Positions 8,134-16,082 are shown, counted from the first letter of the stretch. The stretch is 39,025 bases of DNA from a virus (IMGVR_UViG_3300037189_015020:1-39025), one strand, 5' to 3'. Notes: generated by a model from the sequence alone, not told the origin. Numbers and translations are program-made.

Positions 8134-8829
8134 ATGTGCTTAATTGCAATTAAAGACGAAGGTGTTCCTTTAACAAAGGAATTTTATAAATCATTAGCTA
8201 GGAGTTTTCTTCTTAGAAATTATCATGGTTCAGGTTTTGCTATTTTGAAAAAAGATTCTAAAACTATATATATGAGAAAATCTATATATAATTTAAGAGA
8301 ATTAATTCATAGTATTAAAGCACAAAACATTGGACTAGACGACATATTAGTTGTTCATTTGAGACGAAGTAGTGGTTCACATCAATCTTCAATGAACACA
8401 CAACCAATGGTTATGTCTAATAAGTTTATTCAATTAAACAAATTAGAAGGATTTACAAAAGAAGATGTATTATTTCATAATGGTTATATAACTAGTTACG
8501 ACAAGTTTTTACCATATTATAGTGATACATATGCTTTCGTTCATCATTTTGCGAATTCTAAAAATTTTACTAAGTTTGCTAAATCATTACAAAATAAAAA
8601 TAAATTAGGTGAATTAACTAAATTTGTTTTTCATAGTAATAAAGTAGTTGTACTATCTCCAGAATCAAAATTATTAATAATTAATGAAGGTAGTTTTATC
8701 AAAAAAAATGGTTATTTATATAGTAACGATAGTTTTGATATCCCTAAGAAAATAATTGAATTTGATGATAGTGATTACGATAGATTTGCTAATGAGCGTA
8801 GATTTTTTAGAAGAGGTTTTTCAGATTAA
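8134..8829 (+). CDS. Second class II glutamine amidotransferase
   Basis: 231 residues, a stand-alone Ntn-hydrolase of the YafJ/GAT-II type. Cys2 of MCLIAI is the nucleophile. GSGFAI (32-37), VVHLRRSS with Arg77/78, LFHNGYI (oxyanion Asn116, Gly117) and YSDTYAF (Asp131) follow in family order. It starts two bases after the amidoligase stop and ends immediately before the next ATG. It is not a recent copy of the amidotransferase at 5041-6771: the sequences are clearly different and this one has no zinc-ribbon tail. Two such enzymes in one operon suggest either different acyl donors or that one acts as a peptidase or deacylase, which this fold also supports. The C-terminus is basic and aromatic. 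Confidence 0.88.
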   Translation: MCLIAIKDEGVPLTKEFYKSLARSFLLRNYHGSGFAILKKDSKTIYMRKSIYNLRELIHSIKAQNIGLDDILVVHLRRSSGSHQSSMNTQPMVMSNKFIQLNKLEGFTKEDVLFHNGYITSYDKFLPYYSDTYAFVHHFANSKNFTKFAKSLQNKNKLGELTKFVFHSNKVVVLSPESKLLIINEGSFIKKNGYLYSNDSFDIPKKIIEFDDSDYDRFANERRFFRRGFSD

Positions 8830-9333
8830 ATGAAAATAACATTAGATTTAGATTTATTAAAAGAAATAAATTTATCACCTAGTGAATACTGTGCATTAAT
8901 TGTAATACAAAAAGGAAATTATTTAGATTATCCTATTGGTGATAATATATTAAAATCATTAAATAATAAAGGATTTATTGACTCTAATAATAAACTAATA
9001 AGTGATATTGTAACTAAGAAACCAGATCCTATAGAAGAATGGGTTAATTTATGGCCAAAACATGTAATTAACAACAGCTATAGGGTTTCTGGTTCTGTTC
9101 CCGATTGTAAAACAAGAATGAATACTTTTAGTAAAAGATTTCCTATGTTCACATGGGATATAATTATGGAAGCAACTAAAAGATATTTAAAAAGACAAGA
9201 GGCATTAGGTTGGAAAATGACCAAGAAAAATTATAAATTTATTTATGATAGAGATGGTAGCATGCTTGCAGAAGAATGTGAAGCATTAGTTAGAGGTGAA
9301 GAGGATAATCAAACAAATAATATTTATTTATAA
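8830..9333 (+). CDS. Putative replisome adaptor or helicase loader
   Basis: 167 residues. The first 60 look like a winged-helix unit (helix, then LSPSEYCALIVIQ and a short turn). The last 100 hold a helical domain with a conserved look: EEWVNLWP, then a VSGSVPDCKTRM turn, FSKRFPMFTWDIIMEATKRY, and a WKMTKKNYKFIY strand. Similar C-terminal domains occur in phage proteins encoded next to replicative helicases. It lies directly upstream of the DnaB-type helicase with no spacer, which is the main reason for proposing a loading or adaptor role. No ATP-binding motif is present, so it is not a DnaC-type ATPase. A transcription regulator is an alternative. Confidence 0.55.
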   Translation: MKITLDLDLLKEINLSPSEYCALIVIQKGNYLDYPIGDNILKSLNNKGFIDSNNKLISDIVTKKPDPIEEWVNLWPKHVINNSYRVSGSVPDCKTRMNTFSKRFPMFTWDIIMEATKRYLKRQEALGWKMTKKNYKFIYDRDGSMLAEECEALVRGEEDNQTNNIYL

Positions 9334-10428
9334 TTGAATTACTTTGATTTATTTCAAAATGAGATTGATAAGGGTATAAAAAATGAATCCATTTATATAC
9401 CTTTATCTCAATCGAAATTGAATTCCAATATCATTTTTGGTAAATCTATGTATTTTTTAATCGGTGGTTTGCCCGGGTCGGGTAAAACTGCCATTGTTGA
9501 TTCTCAATTTTTATTAGAACCTTATTTATATTGGTGGAGAAATAAAGATAAATTGAATATTAATCCTTATTGGATTTATAGATCAATGGAAAGAAATCGT
9601 GTTTATAAAATAGCCAAATGGACTGCATATTTAATGTACGTAGATCACAATATCCTTATTGATGTTCCTACAATTATGGGTTGGCCAAATAAACTTAGAA
9701 ATCTATCTGAAGAAGAAATTAGTATAATTAAATCATATAAACCTTTTTTCGATGAATTATTTGAAAGAGTTTTAATATATGATGGTTCTCAAAATCCAAC
9801 AGGTATTTATAAAGATGCTGAACGTTTCATGTTAACAAAAGGTGAAATAGTTCAATTAGATCAATACAACAAAGTTTTTAAACCTAATAATAGTAATTTA
9901 TTTGTTTGTCATATAACAGATCACGTTGGTAAAATATCCAGTGAGAATAATGCACGATCAGATAAAGAAATATTAGATTTACATTCTGACTACATGGGTA
10001 AATTAAGAGATTTTTATGGTGTTACTTGTATAGATATATGTCAATTAAATAGAAATATTGAAAACACATATAGAGCAGTTAACACTGATATTGATGTACA
10101 ACCTCAAGATTTTAAAGGTAGTTCAGATATGTATGAAAACTGTGACGTTGCTATTGGTTTATTGAATCCTTATAAGATTCAAGCATATGATTATGGTGGA
10201 TATAAAATTAAAAATTTTGTAAACAAGAAAAACAATAATAGATTTAGATCTTTAAAAATTATTAAAAATTCATACGGTAACGATGATTTTGTTATTGGTT
10301 TTCACTTTATTGGTGAAAATGGATTAATGGCAGAAATACCAAATTCAATTGAAATAAATTATGATAGTTTTAAAGATGGTAAATATGTTCTTGATTTTTT
10401 AAAAAATAGAGAGAATTATGGAAGATGA
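9334..10428 (+). CDS. DnaB-type replicative helicase (RecA-fold ATPase)
   Basis: 364 residues, superfamily 4 helicase core. Walker A is GGLPGSGKT (44-52). A Walker B-like strand is LFVCHITDHVG. A DnaB-style segment reads CQLNRNIEN followed by FKGSSDMYENCDVAIGL, equivalent to the SQLSR...LxxSG/IEqdAD motifs of DnaB. The N-terminal primase-binding domain of cellular DnaB is absent, as in many phage helicases; only about 40 residues precede the ATPase domain. The start codon is TTG (9334), immediately after the upstream TAA; no better ATG exists before Walker A. The 3' end overlaps the next gene by 11 bases. It should unwind DNA at the phage fork together with the primase at 12094-13083. Confidence 0.8.
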   Translation: MNYFDLFQNEIDKGIKNESIYIPLSQSKLNSNIIFGKSMYFLIGGLPGSGKTAIVDSQFLLEPYLYWWRNKDKLNINPYWIYRSMERNRVYKIAKWTAYLMYVDHNILIDVPTIMGWPNKLRNLSEEEISIIKSYKPFFDELFERVLIYDGSQNPTGIYKDAERFMLTKGEIVQLDQYNKVFKPNNSNLFVCHITDHVGKISSENNARSDKEILDLHSDYMGKLRDFYGVTCIDICQLNRNIENTYRAVNTDIDVQPQDFKGSSDMYENCDVAIGLLNPYKIQAYDYGGYKIKNFVNKKNNNRFRSLKIIKNSYGNDDFVIGFHFIGENGLMAEIPNSIEINYDSFKDGKYVLDFLKNRENYGR

Positions 10429-10627
10429 TAGTATTGTAAAAAGCGTTGTTGAAGAATTTAAAACTAGATCTGAAAAAGGTATTAAAAAATACGGTGTCAC
10501 ATTAGACAGAACAGATTTAGACATTTTAGATTGGCTTCAGCACGCTAAAGAAGAGGCGATGGATTTAGTGTGTTATTTAGAAAGAACAATACAAGAAATT
10601 AAAAGTGAGAGAAATAGTTCTACCTAA
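10418..10627 (+). CDS. Small MazG-like phage protein
   Basis: 69 residues, almost entirely helical and acidic. The pattern KYGVTLDR, then LDILDWLQHAKEEAMDL and VCYLERTI matches a short, common phage family related to all-alpha NTP pyrophosphohydrolases. The HAKEEAMD part supplies the E-E-x-x-D acidic cluster that binds metal in MazG proteins. It is shorter than a full MazG domain, so activity would require oligomerisation, or it may be non-catalytic. It overlaps the helicase gene by 11 bases and the ATPase gene by up to 23, so it is embedded in the replication operon. Nucleotide-pool housekeeping is likely but not shown. Confidence 0.65.
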   Translation: MEDDSIVKSVVEEFKTRSEKGIKKYGVTLDRTDLDILDWLQHAKEEAMDLVCYLERTIQEIKSERNSST

Positions 10628-11330
10628 GCAGATGATAAAGGCTACAGATACATCACCAATTAAGATGATGATATACTCTAAGCCAAAAACTGGGAAAACA
10701 GAAGCTGTTGCCCAATTAGAAGGAGCATTAATATTAGACCTAGAAAAAGGTACTAAATATGTAGATGCTTTAAAAGTAAATATAGATTCTTTAGAAGAAT
10801 TGAGATCTGTATTAGATCAAATAATTAAAGAAGGAAAACCTTATAAATATGGTGTTGTAGATACAATTACTAAATTAGAAGATTTTGCTTTGAATCTAGC
10901 GTTAGAAATTTATAAGAAAACTCCAATGGGTCAAAATTATAAAGGTTTAAATATCCTTCATTTACCGAATGGAGCTGGTTATCAATATCATAGAGACGCT
11001 ATGAAAATTATATGTGAAAAAATAGAATCAGCATTTGAAAGAGTTATATATTTAGGACATTTAAAAACAAAAAGTATAAATATAGAAGGTAAAGAAGTAA
11101 ATGCTAATGATATAGATTTAACTGGTAAAGTTAGATCTTCAATGAGCGCTGATGTTGATGCTATTGGATATTTATATCGGAAAGATAATCAAAATATTTT
11201 GTCATTTAAAACTAAAGATGAAGTATTATGTGGGAGTAGATCGAAGCATTTAAAAAACGCTGAGATAATATTGAGTGAGATAGTTGATGAAAAACTTATC
11301 ACTCATTGGGATAAAATATATTTAGATTAA
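10605..11330 (+). CDS. Sak4/AAA_24-like recombination ATPase
   Basis: 241 residues from GTG 10605, or 232 from ATG 10632; both keep the whole domain. Walker A is SKPKTGKTEA (25-34), followed by a GALILDLEKGTKY strand typical of phage nucleotide-binding AAA_24 proteins and of the RecA-like Sak4 annealing ATPases. YGVVDTITKLED is the Walker B region. IYLGHLK carries the sensor-like histidine position. Members of this group help single-strand annealing in phage recombination and usually lie beside an SSB, as here (next gene starts one base after the TAA). The family is clear as a P-loop ATPase; the Sak4 role is inferred from neighbours. Confidence 0.75.
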   Translation: MREIVLPKQMIKATDTSPIKMMIYSKPKTGKTEAVAQLEGALILDLEKGTKYVDALKVNIDSLEELRSVLDQIIKEGKPYKYGVVDTITKLEDFALNLALEIYKKTPMGQNYKGLNILHLPNGAGYQYHRDAMKIICEKIESAFERVIYLGHLKTKSINIEGKEVNANDIDLTGKVRSSMSADVDAIGYLYRKDNQNILSFKTKDEVLCGSRSKHLKNAEIILSEIVDEKLITHWDKIYLD

Positions 11331-11331
11331 T

Positions 11332-12090
11332 ATGAGTAATTTATTTAACGTAAAAGAAAGAGAAAGTTCAGGACAAGAATTATATGTAGGAGTTATTCCT
11401 GATTTAAAAGTAGTAAGTGTTAATCCTTCTAAAGAAGAATTGATGACTTTACTAAATACAGAAAAAATAAACGAACCTAATTACATGAATAATGGTAAAT
11501 TACGTTTGGATATTTGGTTGCAAAACAAAGAACTAAATATGCTTCGTAAAATATCATTGTGGTTAGAAGATTCTGTACGTGTTGCTAAATCTAGTGGTAA
11601 TACACAATTTATCAACCAGAAAAACCAAACTTGTTGGGCTCAAAACATGCAAGAAATTGCATCTAAAGAATCAATGAAATGGTTTGATTTAACTACAGCT
11701 AGAGAATGTAAAGTTGGTGAGCAACAACTTTATGATTTTATTGTTGCTTATTTGAATGCAGATACAAACGAAGGTAATATTATTTTATCTTCTTACGATG
11801 CAATTGTTAAAGGTGATGTAACAGAACTTAGAAAACTGTTTGAACACTTTGAAAATCGTAGTATTAAATTACTTGCTGGTGTTAAAGATAACAGACAAGT
11901 ATTTTATACAAATTATTTCATGCGAAATGAAAATCGTAGTACTAATGCTCTTCGTAAAGCGTTAGAAGATAGAGATTTTGATGCTACTTATGACCTTGAT
12001 GGTTTTAAGAAATATTCAATTGCTATGGATGCTAATAAAGAATCTGTAGGAAGTATTGAAGGTGAAAAAGCAAAAGACGATCTATTTTAA
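11332..12090 (+). CDS. Probable single-stranded DNA-binding protein
   Basis: 252 residues, no exact family match by eye. Features that suggest an SSB: position between a Sak4-like ATPase and a primase; an early strand-rich region (YVGVIPDLKVVSVNPS, LRLDIWL); aromatic and basic residues across the body; and an acidic tail ending in DDLF, reminiscent of the protein-recruiting tails of SSB and T7 gp2.5. A central WAQNMQEI segment and the FYTNYFMRNENRS stretch are also aromatic/basic. Codon use is slightly richer in G and C than nearby genes, as expected for a highly expressed gene. Only three bases separate it from the primase ATG. The role is inferred mainly from context. Confidence 0.55.
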   Translation: MSNLFNVKERESSGQELYVGVIPDLKVVSVNPSKEELMTLLNTEKINEPNYMNNGKLRLDIWLQNKELNMLRKISLWLEDSVRVAKSSGNTQFINQKNQTCWAQNMQEIASKESMKWFDLTTARECKVGEQQLYDFIVAYLNADTNEGNIILSSYDAIVKGDVTELRKLFEHFENRSIKLLAGVKDNRQVFYTNYFMRNENRSTNALRKALEDRDFDATYDLDGFKKYSIAMDANKESVGSIEGEKAKDDLF

Positions 12091-12093
12091 AAT

Positions 12094-13083
12094 ATGATTC
12101 AAAAGGATGAAGTATTAAAATTAATATCTCAGGAAGAAATATTTCAAAAGTATTTTCCATATTCTATTGAGTTTAATAAAAAATATACTAATCCTTTTAG
12201 ATTAGATAAGTACCCTGGATGCGAATTTAAATATTCTAAATCTGGGGTACTTTATTTTATCGATTGGGCTAGAAGAAAAAAATATGATTGTTTTAATGTA
12301 GCTCAAGAATCAACTAATGAAATAAATTTTCAAAAGTTATTAAGAAAAATATCAAAAGATTTTGATTTAAACCTAATGCCTACATCCCTAGATATTAGTA
12401 AAAGTAAGATAAAAATGAATATTACAAAAGAAACAAATGATTATTTTGAATTTCAAAAAAAGAAAAAAGATACAAAATATTCATACAAAATATCAAGTAA
12501 TCAAAATCCAGTTTTAAAATTTTATAGTAATTATAGTTTTGATAAAAAAACTATAGACTTATTACAAATTTATCATCTTGATTTTTTTCAAATAAACGAT
12601 TATATTGAATATTCATATAGTGACTTTCCTATATTTATGTATAAATTTGATGATAATAATTATCAAGTTTATATACCAAATGCTAAAAATAATAGATTTT
12701 ACACTGTGTGTGAAGATCTTTATTTAGCAGGTAAAGAGCATTTACCATTAATGGGAACAGATGTTGTAATAACATCTTCTTATAAAGATGTTGGTGTATA
12801 TACACAGTTAAATATACCTGCATGTTGTCCATTAGGTGAAGCTACACCTATAAGAAAAGAAGATATGAATATGTTATTAAAAAGGTTTGATAGAATATGG
12901 TTAAACTATAATAATGACGAAGCTGGTAAACAATCAGCTTTAATGTTGAAAAATAGTTATCCTAATATTAATTTTAATGATATTATAAACAAATTAGAAA
13001 AAGATCCATCTGATACAGTAGAAGCATATGGATATGATTATCTAATTCAAGAATTAAAAGAGAATGGATTCGTATTTAGATAA
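12094..13083 (+). CDS. DnaG-type primase with TOPRIM domain
   Basis: 329 residues. The N-terminal 75 resemble the zinc-binding CHC2 domain (NPFRLDKYPGCEF, VLYFIDWARRKKYDCFNVAQ), but only Cys43 and Cys66 remain, so a zinc site is doubtful. The C-terminal 100 are a TOPRIM domain: VVITSSYKDVGVY (from about 224), CCPLGEATPI, IWLNYNNDEAGKQSA (from about 268) and DPSD. The usual TOPRIM glutamate in the first strand is replaced by serine or threonine, as is common in Bacteroides phage primases, whose glutamate may be supplied by the GEA turn. It should make RNA primers for the DnaB-type helicase encoded upstream. The 3' end overlaps the glycosylase gene by 20 bases. Confidence 0.75.
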   Translation: MIQKDEVLKLISQEEIFQKYFPYSIEFNKKYTNPFRLDKYPGCEFKYSKSGVLYFIDWARRKKYDCFNVAQESTNEINFQKLLRKISKDFDLNLMPTSLDISKSKIKMNITKETNDYFEFQKKKKDTKYSYKISSNQNPVLKFYSNYSFDKKTIDLLQIYHLDFFQINDYIEYSYSDFPIFMYKFDDNNYQVYIPNAKNNRFYTVCEDLYLAGKEHLPLMGTDVVITSSYKDVGVYTQLNIPACCPLGEATPIRKEDMNMLLKRFDRIWLNYNNDEAGKQSALMLKNSYPNINFNDIINKLEKDPSDTVEAYGYDYLIQELKENGFVFR

Positions 13084-13774
13084 ATTAAAAGATAGAGTAC
13101 ACCAAACGTGGTTTGATAAACTATATGATACATTTTCTTCAGATTATTTTAAGAATCTTTTGTTATATTTAACTAAAAGAAAAGAAAATACTAAAATATA
13201 TCCTGCACAAAAAGATATATTTAAGGTGTTTTCAGGCTCATTAGACAACGTTAAAGTAGTTATACTTGCGCAAGACCCGTATTATACTCCTTTTGTTGCT
13301 GATGGTCTTGCATTTAGTTCTAATATATATGGTCATATACCAGAATCTCTTGAAAATATATTTAGAGAAATGGATAATGATTTATATGGAACACACCAAA
13401 AAGTAGAAAGAAATGGTAATTTAGAATATTTATTTACACAAGGTGTATTTTTATTTAATACAGCATTAACAGTTGAAATTGGGAAACCAGAATCACATTT
13501 AAAATTGTGGGAAAGATTTACTCAAAATGTTTTAGAAACACTAAACAATAACAATAACCCAACAGTATTTATGTTGTGGGGAAACAAAGCTAAAAGATAT
13601 GAAAGGTATTTAACTAATCCTAATCATTTAGTTTTAACTAGTGGACACCCATCACCATTATCTGCTAATAAAGGATATTGGTTTGGTAATAAACATTTTA
13701 GTACAGCGAATGAATTCTTAACCAAACATTATGGAAAAGAAAAACAAATTAAATGGGATTGTTCATGCATCTAA
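13064..13774 (+). CDS. ung: Uracil-DNA glycosylase, family 1
   Basis: 236 residues, close to the size of cellular Ung. Motif A is AQDPYYTP, with the water-activating Asp71; the usual form is GQDPYH, so Gly is replaced by Ala and His by Tyr. Other blocks follow in order: PESLENIFREM (93-103), VFLFNTALTV (LLLN equivalent), VFMLWGNKAK, and motif B HPSPLS with catalytic His195. The enzyme removes uracil from DNA in base excision repair, and in phages it protects genomes from deamination or misincorporation. It overlaps the primase by 20 bases and the RusA-like gene by 44. Both catalytic residues are present, so activity is expected despite the motif A changes. Confidence 0.92.
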   Translation: MDSYLDKLKDRVHQTWFDKLYDTFSSDYFKNLLLYLTKRKENTKIYPAQKDIFKVFSGSLDNVKVVILAQDPYYTPFVADGLAFSSNIYGHIPESLENIFREMDNDLYGTHQKVERNGNLEYLFTQGVFLFNTALTVEIGKPESHLKLWERFTQNVLETLNNNNNPTVFMLWGNKAKRYERYLTNPNHLVLTSGHPSPLSANKGYWFGNKHFSTANEFLTKHYGKEKQIKWDCSCI

Positions 13775-14159
13775 TATTTTTATACCAACGAATACACCAA
13801 GTTTAAAAAATAGTAAAATATGGACTGGTAGAAGATTAATACCTTCAAAAACAGTAAGAGAATATATAAAATCAAGTGAAAAAGATTATAGAAATAATAA
13901 AGATAAATGGTTAGAGTTAATTAAAGATAAACAAAAACCATATCTTGTTGGTTTTCACTTTTACAGAAAAAGTAAACATAAATTTGATTTTATTAATGCT
14001 TGTCAGATTGTGCAAGATTTAATGGTTACTCATGGATGGATAGAAGATGATAATATGGACGAACTCATTCCTGTGTGTTTGATTTATGAAGAAGATAATC
14101 AATTAAAAGGTTATACTTACGATAAAGAAAACCCAGGTGTCGAGATAACTGTATTATGA
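13731..14159 (+). CDS. RusA-like Holliday junction resolvase
   Basis: 142 residues, the size of RusA. An N-terminal PSLKNSKIW segment is typical of RusA-like proteins (the PxSxNx-type opening). The core is KHKFDFINACQIVQDLM (Asp86, Asp96), then GWIEDDNMDEL (Asp106, Asp107), the acidic set that coordinates metal. A KPYLVGFHFYRKSK strand precedes it. The family cuts four-way junctions symmetrically, resolving recombination or replication intermediates before packaging. The ATG at 13731 lies 44 bases inside the glycosylase gene; no later start keeps the first strand. The stop shares ATGA with the next gene. Confidence 0.75.
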   Translation: MEKKNKLNGIVHASNIFIPTNTPSLKNSKIWTGRRLIPSKTVREYIKSSEKDYRNNKDKWLELIKDKQKPYLVGFHFYRKSKHKFDFINACQIVQDLMVTHGWIEDDNMDELIPVCLIYEEDNQLKGYTYDKENPGVEITVL

Positions 14160-14425
14160 TATATACAAAAGAATTACAAAATTTAATATATCTAAATTAT
14201 TCTGATAAAGTAATTGAACAACTTGATGATTGTATGATAAATAACGATCACAATAAAGTAAGAATTATATTAGAAGAAGAAATAGATGATCCAATATTAT
14301 ACGATAAACGTAAAATAAGAGAAAGCTACAAGTCTACCTATTTAAATAGGAAAAAAGCTTACTCATTATTTATGACTAACTACATAAAATATTTAGACAA
14401 TGCTAGCAATAATAGACGGAGATAG
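14156..14425 (+). CDS. Hypothetical small protein
   Basis: 89 residues, not recognised. Predicted largely helical, acidic in the first half (a run of glutamate and aspartate near residues 38-44) and basic at the end (NRRR). No cysteines for zinc binding and no membrane segment. It is placed by an ATGA overlap with the resolvase gene and a 26-base overlap with the 5' nuclease gene; its stop is TAG. The tight overlaps on both sides support real translation. Confidence 0.6.
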   Translation: MIYTKELQNLIYLNYSDKVIEQLDDCMINNDHNKVRIILEEEIDDPILYDKRKIRESYKSTYLNRKKAYSLFMTNYIKYLDNASNNRRR

Positions 14426-15146
14426 CTTAATTTATTTTAGTTTACCTAAAAAACAAGATGAAGCATCTACTTATGAAAATTGTTTAATTGAATTACAATC
14501 AAGAATAAACGAAATTCTAACTATTACAAAAGCTACTAAATATGTTATATGTATAACAGAGGGAAGATGCTTCCGATACAACAGATGGAAGTTTGCGTCG
14601 AACTATAAAGCTAATAGAGAGAGTTCAAAGCCTCCTATGTTTTACGCATTAAAAGAATACATGAAACAAAATTATAATGTTATATCTCAAAAAGAGTTAG
14701 AAGCAGATGATTTAGTTTCAATAATAGCTAATGAATGTAACGAACCATATACTGTATGTAGTATTGATAAAGATGTACTTGGACAAGTAGAAGGTATTCA
14801 TTTCAACTACAGAAATAAAACTTTTGTAGAAACTAAAAAAGAAGAAATAGATTACAATATATTTAAACAAGTATTAATTGGTGATACTATAGATGGAGTA
14901 TATGGTATAAGAGGAATAGGTGAAGTTACAGCAAAAAAACTTCTTGAAAATGGTAATTATCTTAATGTAGTGCTAGAACAATACATTAAAACTTATGGTA
15001 CACATGAAGGTTTAGTTAGATTTTATGAAAACTATACTTTAATCAGGTTACTAAGAAGTTTTGAAGATGTACAAAGAGAAGTTGGATTGAAGATAGAAAT
15101 GCCTAATTTTAGAGATGTTAACATTTATGGCGAATACGAATGGTAA
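14400..15146 (+). CDS. 5'-3' exonuclease / flap endonuclease (FEN-like)
   Basis: 248 residues, PIN/FEN fold like T4 RNase H or the DNA polymerase I 5' nuclease. Metal-binding acids are visible in IDGDS (Asp6, Asp8), ELEADDLVS (Glu99 or Glu101, Asp103, Asp104), SIDKD (Asp123, Asp125) and GDTIDG (Asp162, Asp165). The helix-3-turn-helix DNA-binding motif GIRGIGEVTAKK (169-180) follows directly. A basic arch region contains RYNRWKFASNYKANR (59-73). It probably removes RNA primers and flaps during phage replication. It overlaps the preceding gene by 26 bases and the following one by up to 32. Confidence 0.9.
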   Translation: MLAIIDGDSLIYFSLPKKQDEASTYENCLIELQSRINEILTITKATKYVICITEGRCFRYNRWKFASNYKANRESSKPPMFYALKEYMKQNYNVISQKELEADDLVSIIANECNEPYTVCSIDKDVLGQVEGIHFNYRNKTFVETKKEEIDYNIFKQVLIGDTIDGVYGIRGIGEVTAKKLLENGNYLNVVLEQYIKTYGTHEGLVRFYENYTLIRLLRSFEDVQREVGLKIEMPNFRDVNIYGEYEW

Positions 15147-15672
15147 TTTTAAAACTATTTATACAAAGAGCTTTTCGTATATATTACCTATGTGTGGGAA
15201 AACTTATTCAGATTTTTCACATTGTAAAGGATGTTTTGTAGGAGATAAAACAAAACCTGAACTAAAAGGTAAAATATTTATATTATACGATAAGAATTTT
15301 TCTTTATTTGAATACGAGAATGATATTATAATTTCAAATGAAAATTACTGTATGTCTTATGACATAAATGATAGTCTAATAATGTACGTTTACGATGTAC
15401 CTGATAAATATAAAGAAGACTATGATAAATTTCTAAAAGGTCAATATTTTGAAATCAGCAGTGATTACAAAATGCAAATTATAAATTTTCATTCTGAAGT
15501 TCATGATGTGGAGAGGATAAAAGATGTGTTATATAAATCAAATAAACTTTACGAACATTGGGAAAAAAAACTAGATGTTAAAATACCAAGAACACAAAAT
15601 ATTGGTAGTATTCCTAATATGGAGAAAGAAGAATTTGATTATATGATGGTAACAAAAGAAGAATGGATTTAA
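15127..15672 (+). CDS. Hypothetical protein
   Basis: Not recognised. The frame has ATGs at 15115 and 15127; I prefer 15127 because it reduces overlap with the nuclease gene and the protein (181 residues) then begins with a polar turn followed by strands. The N-terminal part is strand-rich with a CGKTYSDFSHCKGC cysteine group (three Cys) that might bind a metal. The middle is acidic and aromatic. The end is helical (YKSNKLYEHWEKKLD) and finishes with an acidic tail. It lies between the 5' nuclease and a MazG-type gene. No function proposed. Confidence 0.6.
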   Translation: MANTNGNFKTIYTKSFSYILPMCGKTYSDFSHCKGCFVGDKTKPELKGKIFILYDKNFSLFEYENDIIISNENYCMSYDINDSLIMYVYDVPDKYKEDYDKFLKGQYFEISSDYKMQIINFHSEVHDVERIKDVLYKSNKLYEHWEKKLDVKIPRTQNIGSIPNMEKEEFDYMMVTKEEWI

Positions 15673-16082
15673 TATTATCAGACAAAAAATTATACATTGA
15701 TGAATTAAAAGATACAATTCACAATGCAAATGCAGAAAAAGGTTTTTGGCCAGAAAACAAAGAAGAAAGAAATAAAAGTGAAGTATTAATGTTAATTGTT
15801 TCTGAAGCTGCTGAAGCTCAAGAAGCATTAAGAGATAATCATTTTACAAATATTTCTAACGAAGAAAAATTAAGAATGTTTGAATTATTCGACTTAGATA
15901 AAGAGGAATTCAAAAAAGAATTTGAAAATAAAGTCAAGAATTCATTTGAAGATGAAACTATTGACGTTCTTGTTAGAACATTAGATGCAATAGGTGGTTT
16001 TAATATTGATTTAATGTTTCATTTAAGAGCAAAATTATTATATAACAGTTTAAGAGGACATAAGCATGGGAAAACGTTTTAA
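15663..16082 (+). CDS. MazG-like NTP pyrophosphohydrolase
   Basis: 139 residues, all-alpha NTP pyrophosphatase. The motif SEAAEAQEA places metal-binding Glu48, Glu51 and Glu54, and EDETIDVLVRTLD places Glu96, Glu98 and Asp101, giving the E-x2-E ... E-x2-D arrangement of the family. The end KLLYNSLRGHKHGKTF is the typical C-terminal basic region. About 35 residues rich in acidic and aromatic side chains are inserted between the two halves (near 58-92). It would hydrolyse (d)NTPs to the monophosphate, cleaning nucleotide pools or lowering alarmone-type signals, as proposed for phage MazG. It starts 10 bases inside the previous gene and overlaps the next by 17. Confidence 0.85.
   Translation: MDLILSDKKLYIDELKDTIHNANAEKGFWPENKEERNKSEVLMLIVSEAAEAQEALRDNHFTNISNEEKLRMFELFDLDKEEFKKEFENKVKNSFEDETIDVLVRTLDAIGGFNIDLMFHLRAKLLYNSLRGHKHGKTF

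Noticed and set aside
1299-8829. DNA base hypermodification as the job of the amidoligase cassette.
   Set aside because: No thymidylate-synthase-like, nucleotide kinase, Mom-like or glycosyltransferase gene is in the window; kept only as a minor alternative.
2216-14425. Stop-codon reassignment (TAG to Gln), known in some crAss-like phages.
   Set aside because: TAG ends the genes at 3169 and 14425 in positions consistent with the usual short overlaps, and no long frame contains an in-frame TAG or TGA.
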